From Streptomyces marispadix (GTDB taxonomy: Bacteria > Actinomycetota > Actinomycetes > Streptomycetales > Streptomycetaceae), in the NCBI RefSeq assembly GCF_022524345.1, contig NZ_JAKWJU010000002.1, positions 6,562,001-6,626,000 on the forward strand: a DNA stretch of 64,000 nt. The letters run 5' to 3'. Within the stretch, counting starts at the first letter, position 1. The number at the start of each line of letters is the position of its first letter. The notes below the pieces were generated by a model. That model was given only the letters and a program-made list of their open reading frames with translations. It did no database searches and was not told where the DNA came from. The translations under genes and the position numbers were made by a program. Shown here piece by piece: positions 47,000 to 55,718 of the stretch.

Positions 47000-48640
47000 A
47001 TGAACGAGCGCTCCGCCCAAGGGCACGAGACCCGCACCGTCCTGCTGCGCGGCGGGGAGGTGCACAGCCCGGCCGACCCTTTCGCCACCGCGATGGTCAC
47101 ACAGGGCGGCAGCATCGCCTGGGTCGGCTCCGAGTCCGCCGCCGACTCCTTCGCCGACGGCGTCGACGAGGTGATCCACCTCGAAGGCGCCCTCGTCACC
47201 CCCGCCTTCACGGACGCACATGTGCACATCACCGCCACCGGCCTGGCGCTGACGGGGCTCGACCTCACGGGAGCGCCCACGCTCGCCGACGCGCTCGCCC
47301 GTGTCCGCGAATACGCCGCCGCACGTCCCGCCGACCCCGTACTGCTCGGCCACGGCTGGGACGCCACCCACTGGCCGGAGGGCCGCCACCCCACCCGCGC
47401 GGAACTTGACGAGGCCGCGGGCGGCCGAGCGCTCTACCTCTCCCGTACGGACGTGCACTCGGCCCTCGTCACGACGGCACTGCTCGAACTCGTCCCGGGC
47501 GCCGCCGAGTCGGCGGGCTTCGCCGAGGGCGGGCCCCTCACCCGGGACGCCCACCACGCCGTACGAGAGCGGGCGCACTCCACGCTCACGCCCGCCCGCA
47601 GGTCCGAGGCCCAGCGCGCGGCCCTCGCCCACGCCGCCTCCCTCGGCATCAGCGACCTCCACGAGTGCGCCGGGCCCGGCATCTCCAGCGAGGAGGACTT
47701 CACCGCACTCCTCGCCCTCGCCGCCGAGCGCAACGGACCACGCGTGCACGGCTATTGGGCCGAACCCGTCACCTCCGCCGCGGACGCCGCACGCATCCGC
47801 GCCCTCGGCGCGATCGGCGCCGCCGGCGACCTCTTCGTGGACGGCTCGCTCGGCTCCCGCACCGCACATCTCACCTCGCCCTACGCGGACGCACACCACA
47901 CCGGCAGCGCCTACCTGGACGCCGACGGCATCGCGGACCACGTCGCCGCCTGCACCGAAGCCGGCCTCCAGGCGGGCTTCCACGCCATCGGCGACGCCGC
48001 GGTCGCCGCCGTGGCCGAGGGTGTGCGTGCCGCCGCCGCCCGCGTCGGCACGGACCAAGTCCGCGCCGCACGCCACCGCGTGGAGCACGCCGAGATGATG
48101 GACGGGCAAACCATCGCGGCCTTCGCCGAGTTCGCGCTCACCGCATCCGTACAGCCCGGCTTCGACGCGGCCTGGGGCGGCCCCGGCGGAATGTACGCGG
48201 CCCGCCTGGGCCAGGAGCGCGCCGCCCGCCTCAACCCCTACGCCGCACTCCAACGCGCCGGTGTACCGCTGGCGTTCGGCTCCGACAGCCCCGTCATCCC
48301 GCTGGGCCCGTGGGAGGCGGTGCGCGCCGCCGCGTTCCACCGCACACCCGAGCACCGCATCTCCGTGCGCGGCGGGTTCACCGCGCACACCCGCGGCGGA
48401 CGTCGTGCCGTCGGCGCCGACGAGGGCGGCGTGCTCGTCCCCGGCGCACCCGCCGACTACGCGCTCTGGCGTACCGGTGAACTGGTGGTGCAGGCCCCCG
48501 ATTTGCGCGTCGCCAACTGGTCGACGGACCCACGCTCCGGCACCCCCGGCCTCCCGGATCTCACGCCAGGCGAGCAACTCCCCGTCTGTCTGCGGACCGT
48601 GGTGGGCGGCCGTACGGTCTACGAGCGGCCGAACGAGTGA
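47000..48640 (+). CDS. Amidohydrolase, YtcJ-like
   Basis: 546 residues from ATG 47000 with GGGAG upstream. The composite amidohydrolase layout: a beta-sandwich entry (LLRGGEVHSPADPFATAMVTQGGSIAWVG), then VTPAFTDAHVHIT with the HxH metal ligands, GHGWDATHWPEG, LYLSRTDVHSAL, FVDGSLGSRTA, FHAIGDAAV, HRVEHAEMM, and the SDSPVIPLGPW loop with the catalytic aspartate. This is the YtcJ-type branch, whose members are mostly uncharacterised and predicted to be metal-dependent hydrolases of amides. Cytoplasmic. Confidence 0.9.
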   Translation: MNERSAQGHETRTVLLRGGEVHSPADPFATAMVTQGGSIAWVGSESAADSFADGVDEVIHLEGALVTPAFTDAHVHITATGLALTGLDLTGAPTLADALARVREYAAARPADPVLLGHGWDATHWPEGRHPTRAELDEAAGGRALYLSRTDVHSALVTTALLELVPGAAESAGFAEGGPLTRDAHHAVRERAHSTLTPARRSEAQRAALAHAASLGISDLHECAGPGISSEEDFTALLALAAERNGPRVHGYWAEPVTSAADAARIRALGAIGAAGDLFVDGSLGSRTAHLTSPYADAHHTGSAYLDADGIADHVAACTEAGLQAGFHAIGDAAVAAVAEGVRAAAARVGTDQVRAARHRVEHAEMMDGQTIAAFAEFALTASVQPGFDAAWGGPGGMYAARLGQERAARLNPYAALQRAGVPLAFGSDSPVIPLGPWEAVRAAAFHRTPEHRISVRGGFTAHTRGGRRAVGADEGGVLVPGAPADYALWRTGELVVQAPDLRVANWSTDPRSGTPGLPDLTPGEQLPVCLRTVVGGRTVYERPNE

Positions 48641-49270
48641 TGTACGCATGTCCCTTGCGGCGCCCGACGCCCCCTCAGACTGTCGCCCCCGCGCCCAATG
48701 CGCCTGACTGACCTGCTGGTTCGGCGAAACGCCGCAGGTAGCGTCGCTGTTGACAGCCGACGCCCGCCGACGGGTAGGTTCGGCCAGGTCCACCACAGGA
48801 CGTCCGGCCGGCGATTCCCCGCGCAGTCGTCGAACGCCGCTGGGCCAGGGGGTGGTGTGCCGCACCGGGACATCACCACTGGGAGCCAGGTCCAGCGCCC
48901 ACGGCACGGGGGCGAAGGTCGAGGCCGGCCGGCGGGTGTGACCCGGGTGGGGCCCGGATGCTCAGTAGACAACGGCTCTCGGTCGACTCGCAGCCAGCGG
49001 GTCCCAGGTCGGCCCGAAGGGCACCGGGCCCCGACCCGCAGCGACGGTCACGGGGCCGGGCGATACGCGCACGGCGAGCGGCCCGTGACGCAGCCCCCAG
49101 GCCCAAGCCCCGCCGCTTCCCCTTCATCGAATTCCGCGTCCGCTCCCGGGCGCCGTACGGCCGTGGGCCGTTTCGATCTCCTGTGGCATTCACAGCCCTG
49201 GACCCGCGGACGTCGAACGCCGTTATACGGTCGCTTCACCACCGCATGACGTTGCAGGAAGGGCGCGACC
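48641..49270 (+). other. 630-base intergenic region upstream of lnt
   Basis: No gene with full coding bias. It holds a HrdB-like promoter at 48750-48780, which would give lnt an unusually long leader of about 480 bases. GGTGGTGT (48851-48858) can pair with ACATCACC (48870-48877). Near the 3' end lies a weak 54-codon frame (GTG 49085 to 49249) containing one TTA codon. It could be a structured leader RNA or a small upstream gene. Confidence 0.5.
48750..48780 (+). promoter_or_regulatory. Vegetative-type promoter candidate upstream of lnt
   Basis: TTGACA (48750-48755), 19-base spacer, TAGGTT (48775-48780). Good match to the HrdB consensus but with a slightly long spacer; about 490 bases from the lnt start. 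Confidence 0.5.
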
Positions 49271-51217
49271 TTGCCATCGGGTTCCGAGACCACCGCCGCA
49301 TCCGCAGCCGACGGCCCCACGGCCGGACGGCCGAAGGGCGTGGAGGCCACCGAGCGCGCCGCCACGCGGGAGACGCCGGAGGCCCCGGCGGAGAACGGCG
49401 ACGGAGCGCACGACGGCGCCCCCGCCTCCACTTCCGCCCCCTCTGCGCCCTCCCCGGGAAGCGAGGGCGGCGAGGACCTACGAGTGGAGCCGGCCGATCG
49501 TGGCGGGAAGAGCGAACACACCGACGGCCCGGACGGACGGGGCGCCCGAGGCGGCCGGCTGCGGCGCCTCGGCGATCTCATACGGCGCGAAGCGCCGCGC
49601 ACGGCCGGTGCAGCCGTCGCCGGAATCGCCCTCGCCCTCGCCTTCCCCCCGTACGGGCTGTGGCCGCTGTCGCTGCTGACGGTCGCCGCGCTCAGCCTCC
49701 TCACCCGGCGCCGCACCGCCCGCCAGGGCGCATGGACGGGGTTCGCCTTCGGCTGGCCCTTCTTCACGATGCTGCTGAAGTGGCTGCACGTCGTCGGCTG
49801 GGACGCGGTGCTGGGGCTCGCCTTCATCGAGTCGCTGTTCCTCGCCGCGCTCGGCGCCGCGCTCGCCGTCACCTCGCGGCTGCCTCTGTGGCCGCTTTGG
49901 GGCGCCTGCCTGTGGGTCGCCGAGGAGTGGGCCCGCGACCGTGTCCCCTTCGGTGGCTTCCCCTGGGGCAGGCTCGCCTTCGCCAACACCGGATCGCCCT
50001 ACACGCCGCTGGCCGCGCTCGGCGGGGCGCCGCTGGTCACGTTCGCCGCCGCGCTCACCGGCACGGCGCTCGCCGCGGCGGCCCTCGCGCTCTGGCACCT
50101 GCGCGCCACGCGCGGCACCGCCGCCCCCGATGCGGAATCCGGCCGGCGCGCTCTCATGCCCCGTGCGCTGGTCCCCGTGGCCGCTGCGCTGGCTCTCGCT
50201 ACGGGCGCCACGGTCGCCGGATACGCCGTGCCCGTACCCACCGAGGCGGACGACTCGGCCGACATCGCCGTCGTCCAGGGCAACGTCGAGCAGCCCGGCA
50301 TGAACTTCCTCGGCCGCCCCATGAAGATCCTCAACAACCACGTCGAGGCCACCCTCGACCTCGCCCACAGGATCAAGGCAGGGAAGGCCGACAAGCCGGA
50401 CCTGGTGATCTGGCCCGAGAACTCCTCCGACCTCGACCCCTACCGCTGGCCCGAGGCACGCGAACGCATCGACCAGGCGGCCAAGGCCGTGGGCGTCCCC
50501 ATCCTCGTCGGAGCCCTCGTCGACCACCCCGGCACCAAGGGCTACGTCGAGAACCAGGGCATCGTGTGGGACCCGCGTAAGGGCCCCGGCAAGTCGTACA
50601 CGAAGCAGCACCCGGTGCCCTTCGGCGAATACGTGCCGTTCCGCGACGAGTTGAGCACCGTCATCACCCGGCTCCAGCAGATCCCCCGCGACTTCTGGCC
50701 CGGTGACCACTCCGGCGTCCTCCAGACCGGCCCGGCCCGCCTCGGCGACGTCATCTGCTTCGAGGTCGCCTACGACGAGATTCCCCGCGACACCGTCAAC
50801 GCCGGTGCACGTGCCCTGGTCGTACAGACCAACAACGCCACCTACGGCCGGACCGGCCAGCCCGAACAGCAGCTGGTGATGTCCAAGCTGCGCGCCGTCG
50901 AGCACGGAAGGGCCGTCGTCACGGCGGCCACCAGCGGCATCAGCTCCGTCGTCGGCCCCGACGGCACCATCAGGCAGCGCACTCAGGAGTTCGAGCGCGA
51001 CGTGCTCAGCGCGAAGCTGCCGCTGCGAGACGAGATCACGACCGCCGACCGCGTCGGCGCCGTCCCGGAGTGGGTGATCGCTATGGTGGGCGTTCTCGCC
51101 TGTGCCGGGGCCTGGTACGCAGGCCGGCGCGGCCGGACCGACCACCGGCACACGCCGCCCACGGCGCAGACGCGGCAGAGCGATGCACGGCGGAAGCAAG
51201 AGGGGCAGCAGCGGTGA
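49271..51217 (+). CDS. lnt: Apolipoprotein N-acyltransferase
   Basis: 648 residues from TTG 49271, chosen for AGGAAGG upstream. It adds the third acyl chain to the N-terminal cysteine of lipoproteins in the membrane. A hydrophilic, Ala/Glu/Gly-rich N-terminal extension of about 100 residues is odd for the family. About six membrane spans follow (AVAGIALALAFPPYGLWPLS onward), then the nitrilase-like domain: WPENSS (Glu), YTKQHPVPFGEYVPF (Lys) and ICFEVAYDE (Cys) give the Glu-Lys-Cys triad. TNNATYGRTGQPEQQ and a final membrane span complete the fold. Its stop overlaps the ppm1 start (GTGA). Confidence 0.93.
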   Translation: MPSGSETTAASAADGPTAGRPKGVEATERAATRETPEAPAENGDGAHDGAPASTSAPSAPSPGSEGGEDLRVEPADRGGKSEHTDGPDGRGARGGRLRRLGDLIRREAPRTAGAAVAGIALALAFPPYGLWPLSLLTVAALSLLTRRRTARQGAWTGFAFGWPFFTMLLKWLHVVGWDAVLGLAFIESLFLAALGAALAVTSRLPLWPLWGACLWVAEEWARDRVPFGGFPWGRLAFANTGSPYTPLAALGGAPLVTFAAALTGTALAAAALALWHLRATRGTAAPDAESGRRALMPRALVPVAAALALATGATVAGYAVPVPTEADDSADIAVVQGNVEQPGMNFLGRPMKILNNHVEATLDLAHRIKAGKADKPDLVIWPENSSDLDPYRWPEARERIDQAAKAVGVPILVGALVDHPGTKGYVENQGIVWDPRKGPGKSYTKQHPVPFGEYVPFRDELSTVITRLQQIPRDFWPGDHSGVLQTGPARLGDVICFEVAYDEIPRDTVNAGARALVVQTNNATYGRTGQPEQQLVMSKLRAVEHGRAVVTAATSGISSVVGPDGTIRQRTQEFERDVLSAKLPLRDEITTADRVGAVPEWVIAMVGVLACAGAWYAGRRGRTDHRHTPPTAQTRQSDARRKQEGQQR

Positions 51218-51984
51218 CGGACGGCGGACAGGCGCGGCGGTACGGCCCGCTCGGCACGGTTCTGGTGATCATCCCGACGTACAACGAGGCCGACAACATC
51301 GAGTCCGTCAGCGCCCGGGTACGTGAGGCCGTGCCCGACGCCCACATCCTGATCGCCGACGACAACAGCCCCGACGGCACCGGCAAGATCGCGGACGAAC
51401 TCGCCGCCCAGGACGGGCACATCCACGTGATGCACCGCCCCGGCAAGCAAGGGCTGGGGGCCGCCTACCTCGCCGGTTTCCGCTGGGGCATCGACAACGG
51501 GTACGGCGTACTGGTCGAGATGGACGCCGACGGCTCCCACCAGCCCGAGGAGCTGCCGCGGCTGCTGACTGCCCTCAAGGGCTCCGACCTGGTGCTCGGA
51601 TCACGCTGGGTCCCCGGCGGACGGGTCGTCAACTGGCCGCAGTCGCGGCGTCTTATCTCCCGCGGCGGCAGCATGTACTCGCGTGTCATGCTCGGCCTTC
51701 CGCTGCGCGACATCACCGGCGGCTTCCGCGCCTTCCGCAGCGAGACACTCAAGGGGCTGGGCATGGACGCGGTGGCCTCGCAGGGCTACTGCTTCCAGGT
51801 CGATCTCGCCAACCGCGCGGTGCGCGCCGGATACCACGTGGTCGAGGTCCCCATCACCTTCGTCGAACGGGTGCGGGGCAACTCGAAGATGAGCCGCGAC
51901 ATCATGGTCGAGGCGCTGTGGCGGGTGACCGCGTGGGGAGTCGAGGGCCGTGTGAAGCGCGCCCTCGACCGCAGGCACACTTGA
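51214..51984 (+). CDS. ppm1: Polyprenol monophosphomannose synthase
   Basis: 256 residues from GTG 51214, overlapping the lnt stop by four bases. GT2 glycosyltransferase: VIIPTYNEADNIESV nucleotide-sugar strand, ADDNSPDGTG, a DADGSHQPEE variant of the DxD metal site, GSRWVPGG and SYCFQVDL-like GYCFQVDLANRAVRAGY. It transfers mannose from GDP-mannose to polyprenol phosphate for protein O-mannosylation and cell-envelope glycans. In mycobacteria Ppm1 and Lnt are fused or paired, which fits the overlap here. No C-terminal membrane anchor, so probably held at the membrane through Lnt or the lipid substrate. Confidence 0.94.
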   Translation: MTDGGQARRYGPLGTVLVIIPTYNEADNIESVSARVREAVPDAHILIADDNSPDGTGKIADELAAQDGHIHVMHRPGKQGLGAAYLAGFRWGIDNGYGVLVEMDADGSHQPEELPRLLTALKGSDLVLGSRWVPGGRVVNWPQSRRLISRGGSMYSRVMLGLPLRDITGGFRAFRSETLKGLGMDAVASQGYCFQVDLANRAVRAGYHVVEVPITFVERVRGNSKMSRDIMVEALWRVTAWGVEGRVKRALDRRHT

Positions 51985-51987
51985 AGC

Positions 51988-52623
51988 ATGACGAGCCGCG
52001 CACCGTATCCGTATGAGCCGCCGCACGACGAGCAGGGCCGCGGCGGCGGGGGAGAGCAGGGCCGGGGCGGCGGTCCGCGCCGCTCGCGGGCCCGTACGTT
52101 CCTTCCGCTGGCGGTCGCCGCATGGGCGCTGCTGGAGATCTGGCTGCTGACGCTCATCGGGGAGGCCGCCGGGGGACTGGTGGTGCTGGTGCTGCTGGTC
52201 GCGGGTTTCCTGCTCGGCGTCTTCGTCATCAAGCGCGCCGGGCGCCGTGCCTGGCGGCGGCTCGCGGAGAGCGTCCAGCAGGCGCAGACCGCCGCGCAGA
52301 CGGGACAGGCTCCCGCGGCATCCACGGAGAGTACGGAGCGGTCCGGCGGCAACGCCCTGGCGATGCTCGGCGGCCTGCTGATCATGGTGCCGGGGGTCGT
52401 CTCCGACGCGGCCGGGCTGCTGTGCCTCTTCCCGCCGACCGCCGCGCTGATGAGGCAGACCACGCGGCGCTATCTGGAGCGGCGTTCCGGCTTCGCTCCG
52501 GGCACCATCGGCGACGCCTATCAGCAGGCGCGCAGGGCGGAGGAGCAGATGCGCATGCACAGGCCGGACGGGAAGGTCGTCGAGGGCGAGGTCGTACGCG
52601 ACGACGAGCCGCCCTCCCGCTGA
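51988..52623 (+). CDS. fxsA: FxsA-family membrane protein
   Basis: 211 residues, starting three bases after ppm1. A glycine/arginine-rich N-terminal stretch (about 35 residues), then membrane spans LAVAAWALLEIWLLTLIGEA and LVVLVLLVAGFLLGVFVIK, and a third hydrophobic segment MLGGLLIMVPGVVSDAAGLLCLFP. The GLLIMVPGVVSDAAGLLCLFPP element is the FxsA signature. In E. coli the family relieves phage T7 exclusion by F plasmids; its housekeeping role is unknown. Co-transcribed with lnt-ppm1, with a strong terminator after it. Confidence 0.9.
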   Translation: MTSRAPYPYEPPHDEQGRGGGGEQGRGGGPRRSRARTFLPLAVAAWALLEIWLLTLIGEAAGGLVVLVLLVAGFLLGVFVIKRAGRRAWRRLAESVQQAQTAAQTGQAPAASTESTERSGGNALAMLGGLLIMVPGVVSDAAGLLCLFPPTAALMRQTTRRYLERRSGFAPGTIGDAYQQARRAEEQMRMHRPDGKVVEGEVVRDDEPPSR

Positions 52624-52670
52624 GCGCGATACGGCACGAAACCGCGTGCCGGTGTCGGCGGTGGGACAGC

Positions 52671-52715
52671 ACAGCGCGGGCCGGTGACCTGCTTGAGGTC
52701 ACCGGCCCGCGCTGT
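52671..52715. terminator. Strong bidirectional terminator
   Basis: Perfect 20-bp arms at 52671-52690 and 52696-52715 with loop GCTTG, between the convergent fxsA and rbpA genes. The longest stem found in the window. Confidence 0.93.
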
Positions 52716-52786
52716 CGTGTCTGGGGAGCGGTCGGTGCGCCCGGACCGGCGATTCGATCGCTCGGCCCGAGGCGCTCACCGCCCGC

Positions 52787-53170
52787 CTACGCGGACTTAC
52801 GCTTGTTGTTGCCGTCGCGCGGATGCACCGCGAGGTTCATCGTGCCGGACCTGAGAACGGCCAGCCGCTCCGCGAGGACCTCTTCCAGCTCCTCACGGGT
52901 GCGCCGCTCCATGAGCATGTCCCAGTGCGTGCGCGCGGGCTTGCCCTTCTTCTCCTCCGGCCCCTCGCCGTCCACCAGAAGTGCCTGGGCGCCGCACACC
53001 TTGCACTCCCATTCCGGCGGGATCTCGGCCTCGACAGAGAACGGCATCTCGAATCGATGGCCGCTCTCACATGCGTACTCCACGGCCTGGCGGGGTGCCA
53101 GGTCGATACCGCGGTCGGTCTCGTAGCTGGTCACCACGAGTCGCGTGCCGCGAAGAGCTCGCTCACTCAT
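52787..53170 (-). CDS. rbpA: RNA polymerase-binding protein RbpA
   Basis: 127 residues from ATG 53170 after GGGAGG. The sequence MSERALRGTRLVVTSYE, then QAVEYACESGHRFEMPFSVEAEIPPEWECKVCGAQA, and HWDMLMERRTREELEEVLAERLAVLRSG matches streptomycete RbpA throughout, with zinc-region cysteines and the sigma-binding C-terminal helix. RbpA binds the RNA polymerase and the principal sigma factor and supports transcription and stress response. A near-perfect SigR promoter lies upstream, as in S. coelicolor. Confidence 0.97.
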   Translation of the reverse strand: MSERALRGTRLVVTSYETDRGIDLAPRQAVEYACESGHRFEMPFSVEAEIPPEWECKVCGAQALLVDGEGPEEKKGKPARTHWDMLMERRTREELEEVLAERLAVLRSGTMNLAVHPRDGNNKRKSA

Positions 53171-53231
53171 GAATTCGTGCCTCCCGGGCTTGTCGCCCAC
53201 AGGACAGGTGTCGCTGTCGTCGTCATCTGCT

Positions 53232-53259
53232 CAACGTCCGGTCGGCGGTGAAGATTCCC
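53232..53259 (-). promoter_or_regulatory. SigR (oxidative-stress) promoter of rbpA
   Basis: On the minus strand GGGAAT (53259-53254), 18-base spacer, GTTG (53235-53232). Full match to the SigR consensus GGGAAT-N18-GTT. Thiol-oxidative induction of rbpA by SigR is established in S. coelicolor. Confidence 0.85.
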
Positions 53260-53424
53260 GAATTGGGGATGCGTCGCCCGTCGTGCCGCCCTACGTGTAC
53301 CCACCAATGACCGGTTTGTCACAACTGACAGGAGATGTCACCCAGCGTTCTCATCTCTTTGGCGTGCAGTAACGGTCCATCCGGCGAGCCGAGGGCGTAC
53401 ACTACCGCGCCGCCCCCACAAGTC

Positions 53425-54774
53425 CTAAATCCGGTCCGGGACGGGGTTGCCGGCGGCCGCGGCGGCCCGCTCGACCGGTACGCGCAGCAGCAGTACGAAG
53501 CCCACTACGAAGAAGACGACCAGCGAGATGATCGCTGCACGGTAGCTTTCCGTGAGCTGATACGCGAGTCCGAAGACGAGGGGGCCCAGCCAGCTCGTGC
53601 CGCGGTCGCTCACCTCGTAGAGCGAGAAGAACTCCGCCTCCTTCCCCGCGGGCACCAACTGCGCGTACAGCGACCGCGAGAGGGCCTGGCTGCCGCCCAT
53701 CACCAGGCCGATGCCCGCCGCCAGCGCGAAGAAGAAGACGGGGGCTCCGGCGGGCAGGAAGTACCCGGCGGAGACGATCGCCGTCCAGGCGACGAGCGAG
53801 CCGAGCACGGTGCGCTTCGCGCCGTGGCGGGCCGCGAGCCGCCCCATCAGCAGCGCGCCGGCGACGGCCAGCACCTGCACGAGCAGCACCGCGCCGATGA
53901 GCGTCGTCTGGTCCACGCCCAACTCCTCCGAGCCGAAGACCGACGCCTGGGTGATCACGGTCTGCACGCCGTCGTTGTAGACGAGATACGCCAGCAGGAA
54001 GAGCATCGTCAGGCGGTAGCGCCTCAATTCACGGAAAGTACCGGCCAGTTGGCGCCAGCCGGTGAGCAGCGAGAAGCCGGAACCGGCCACCGCACCGGGG
54101 CGTTCGCGCAGCCGCAGCAGCGGCACGACCGTGAAGAGAGCCCACCACAGACCGGCCGACGCGAGGCAGATCCGCACCGCCGACCCCTCCGTCACGCCGA
54201 TCTCCTCGTGCTGGAGGAACAACGCGAGATTCGCGACCAGCACCACAGAGCCCGCGGCGTAGCCGAAGGCCCAGCCGCGGGAGGAGACCGCGTCACGCTC
54301 CTCGGGCCCGGCGATCTGCGGGAGGAAGGCGTTGTAGATGACGGCCGACGTCGCGAAGGACACGTTCGCCACCACCAGCAGTGCGCCGCCCAGCAGATAG
54401 CGGTCCCCGTCGAGGAAGAACATCGCTGCCGTGGCGCCCGCGCCGATGTACGCGAACAGTCCCAGGATCGGCTTCTTGCGGCCCGTATGGTCCGCTATCG
54501 CGCCTACCAGCGGCATAACCAGCACCGACAGCAGCACCGACAGGGACACCGCGTAGGCGAAGTAGGAGCCCGCGCGCACATCGAGACCCAGCGGATGCAC
54601 ATAACCCTCGGCGTCCGCCGCGGACTTGGCGACCTCCGTCAGATAGGGACCGAGGAAGACGGTCAGCACGCTGGTGGAGAAGACGGAGTTCGCCCAGTCG
54701 TAGAAGTACCAGCCCTGCTGCTCCCGGCGGCGCTCGGCGGTGCCGTCCCCGGCACCGGTAACGACAGCACTCAC
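53425..54774 (-). CDS. MFS transporter, UMF1/Atg22-like
   Basis: 449 residues from GTG 54774 (GAGGGGGA upstream). About 12 membrane spans. The signature GWYFYDWANSVFSTSVLTVFLGPYL and NAFLPQIAG, plus SRGWAFGYAAGSVVLV and GSQALSRSLYAQLVPAGKEAEFFSLYEVSDRGTSWLGPLVFG, identify the UMF1 branch related to vacuole effluxer Atg22 and bacterial YxiO. Substrate unknown; amino acid efflux is one possibility. It follows the GDPD gene by 74 bases on the same strand. Confidence 0.88.
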   Translation of the reverse strand: MSAVVTGAGDGTAERRREQQGWYFYDWANSVFSTSVLTVFLGPYLTEVAKSAADAEGYVHPLGLDVRAGSYFAYAVSLSVLLSVLVMPLVGAIADHTGRKKPILGLFAYIGAGATAAMFFLDGDRYLLGGALLVVANVSFATSAVIYNAFLPQIAGPEERDAVSSRGWAFGYAAGSVVLVANLALFLQHEEIGVTEGSAVRICLASAGLWWALFTVVPLLRLRERPGAVAGSGFSLLTGWRQLAGTFRELRRYRLTMLFLLAYLVYNDGVQTVITQASVFGSEELGVDQTTLIGAVLLVQVLAVAGALLMGRLAARHGAKRTVLGSLVAWTAIVSAGYFLPAGAPVFFFALAAGIGLVMGGSQALSRSLYAQLVPAGKEAEFFSLYEVSDRGTSWLGPLVFGLAYQLTESYRAAIISLVVFFVVGFVLLLRVPVERAAAAAGNPVPDRI

Positions 54775-54848
54775 GGTCGTCCCCCTCGTTACGGCGGCGC
54801 CGCCGCGGCTGTGTGCGTACGCGGACGCCGGGGCGCCCGGCCGCCGCT

Positions 54849-55718
54849 CTACCGGGGTCCGGGCCCGGGCATCCACGCACCCCGCTCGGTGAGGACGTCG
54901 CGCAGTGTCTCGATGTGATCGGTCACAATGCCGTCAACTCCCAGGTCGAGCAACTCCCGCATCCGGTTTCTCTCGTTCACTGTCCAAACGTGCACCTGCA
55001 TCCAGCGCGCGTGCGCCGCCCGTACGAAGGCCCGGTCGACCACGCGGATCCCCGACCGGTGCTCCGGAACCTGCACGCACACGGCGCTGGCGCGCACCGC
55101 CCGCGCCGGTACCAGTCCGTACGAACGCAGCCTCAGCCGCACCACGCCCCGGGTGCCGAGCGACGTCGCGAGCCGCGGCCCGGCCAGGGCCTGTGCCCTG
55201 GCGACCCGCTCCTCCTCGAAGGAGCCGACGCATACGCGCGGCCACGCGTCCTGCTCGTCCAGCAGCTCCAGCAGCGGTACGAGCGCGGCCTCCGATTTCA
55301 CGTCGATGTTCCAGCGCGCGCCGGGGAAGGCCCGCAGCAACTCCCGCATCAGCGGCAGCGGTTCACGGCCTCCGACGAGGGCCTGGCGCACCTGCGACCA
55401 GGGGAGTCCGGCGATGGGGCCGCTCGCGTCCGTCATCCGGTCCAGGGTCTCGTCGTGGAAGGCGACGAGCCGGCCGTCGGCGGTGGCGTGCACGTCCGTC
55501 TCCAGATAGCGGTAGCCGAGGGCGACGGCGCGGGCGAAGGCGCTGTGGGTGTTCTCCAGCCCGTCGGCCGCGCCGCCGCGGTGCGCGAGGGCCAGCGGGC
55601 CGCGGTGGTCGAGGAACGGATGGCGCGGCACGCGCCGCACCGCGGCCGTGTGCACGGGAAGCGGGGCGGGCCGGTGACGCGGGCCGTGCGCGGTGGAAGG
55701 TCGCGGGTCGGTGGTCAT
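54849..55718 (-). CDS. Glycerophosphodiester phosphodiesterase
   Basis: 289 residues from ATG 55718, overlapping the upstream YczE-type gene stop (ATGA). Motifs: LALAHRGGAADGLENTHSAF, RYLETDVHATADGRLVAFHDETLDR (metal and catalytic His/Glu/Asp), WNIDVKSE, and the C-terminal VWTVNERNRMRELLDLGVDGIVTD. It hydrolyses glycerophosphodiesters to glycerol 3-phosphate. No signal peptide, so cytoplasmic; a role in lipid turnover fits its coupling to a membrane-protein gene. Confidence 0.93.
   Translation of the reverse strand: MTTDPRPSTAHGPRHRPAPLPVHTAAVRRVPRHPFLDHRGPLALAHRGGAADGLENTHSAFARAVALGYRYLETDVHATADGRLVAFHDETLDRMTDASGPIAGLPWSQVRQALVGGREPLPLMRELLRAFPGARWNIDVKSEAALVPLLELLDEQDAWPRVCVGSFEEERVARAQALAGPRLATSLGTRGVVRLRLRSYGLVPARAVRASAVCVQVPEHRSGIRVVDRAFVRAAHARWMQVHVWTVNERNRMRELLDLGVDGIVTDHIETLRDVLTERGAWMPGPGPR

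Noticed and set aside
48958..50580. A 540-codon plus-strand frame overlapping lnt in another frame
   Set aside because: Arg-rich low-complexity product; lnt in the neighbouring frame is complete with a catalytic triad.
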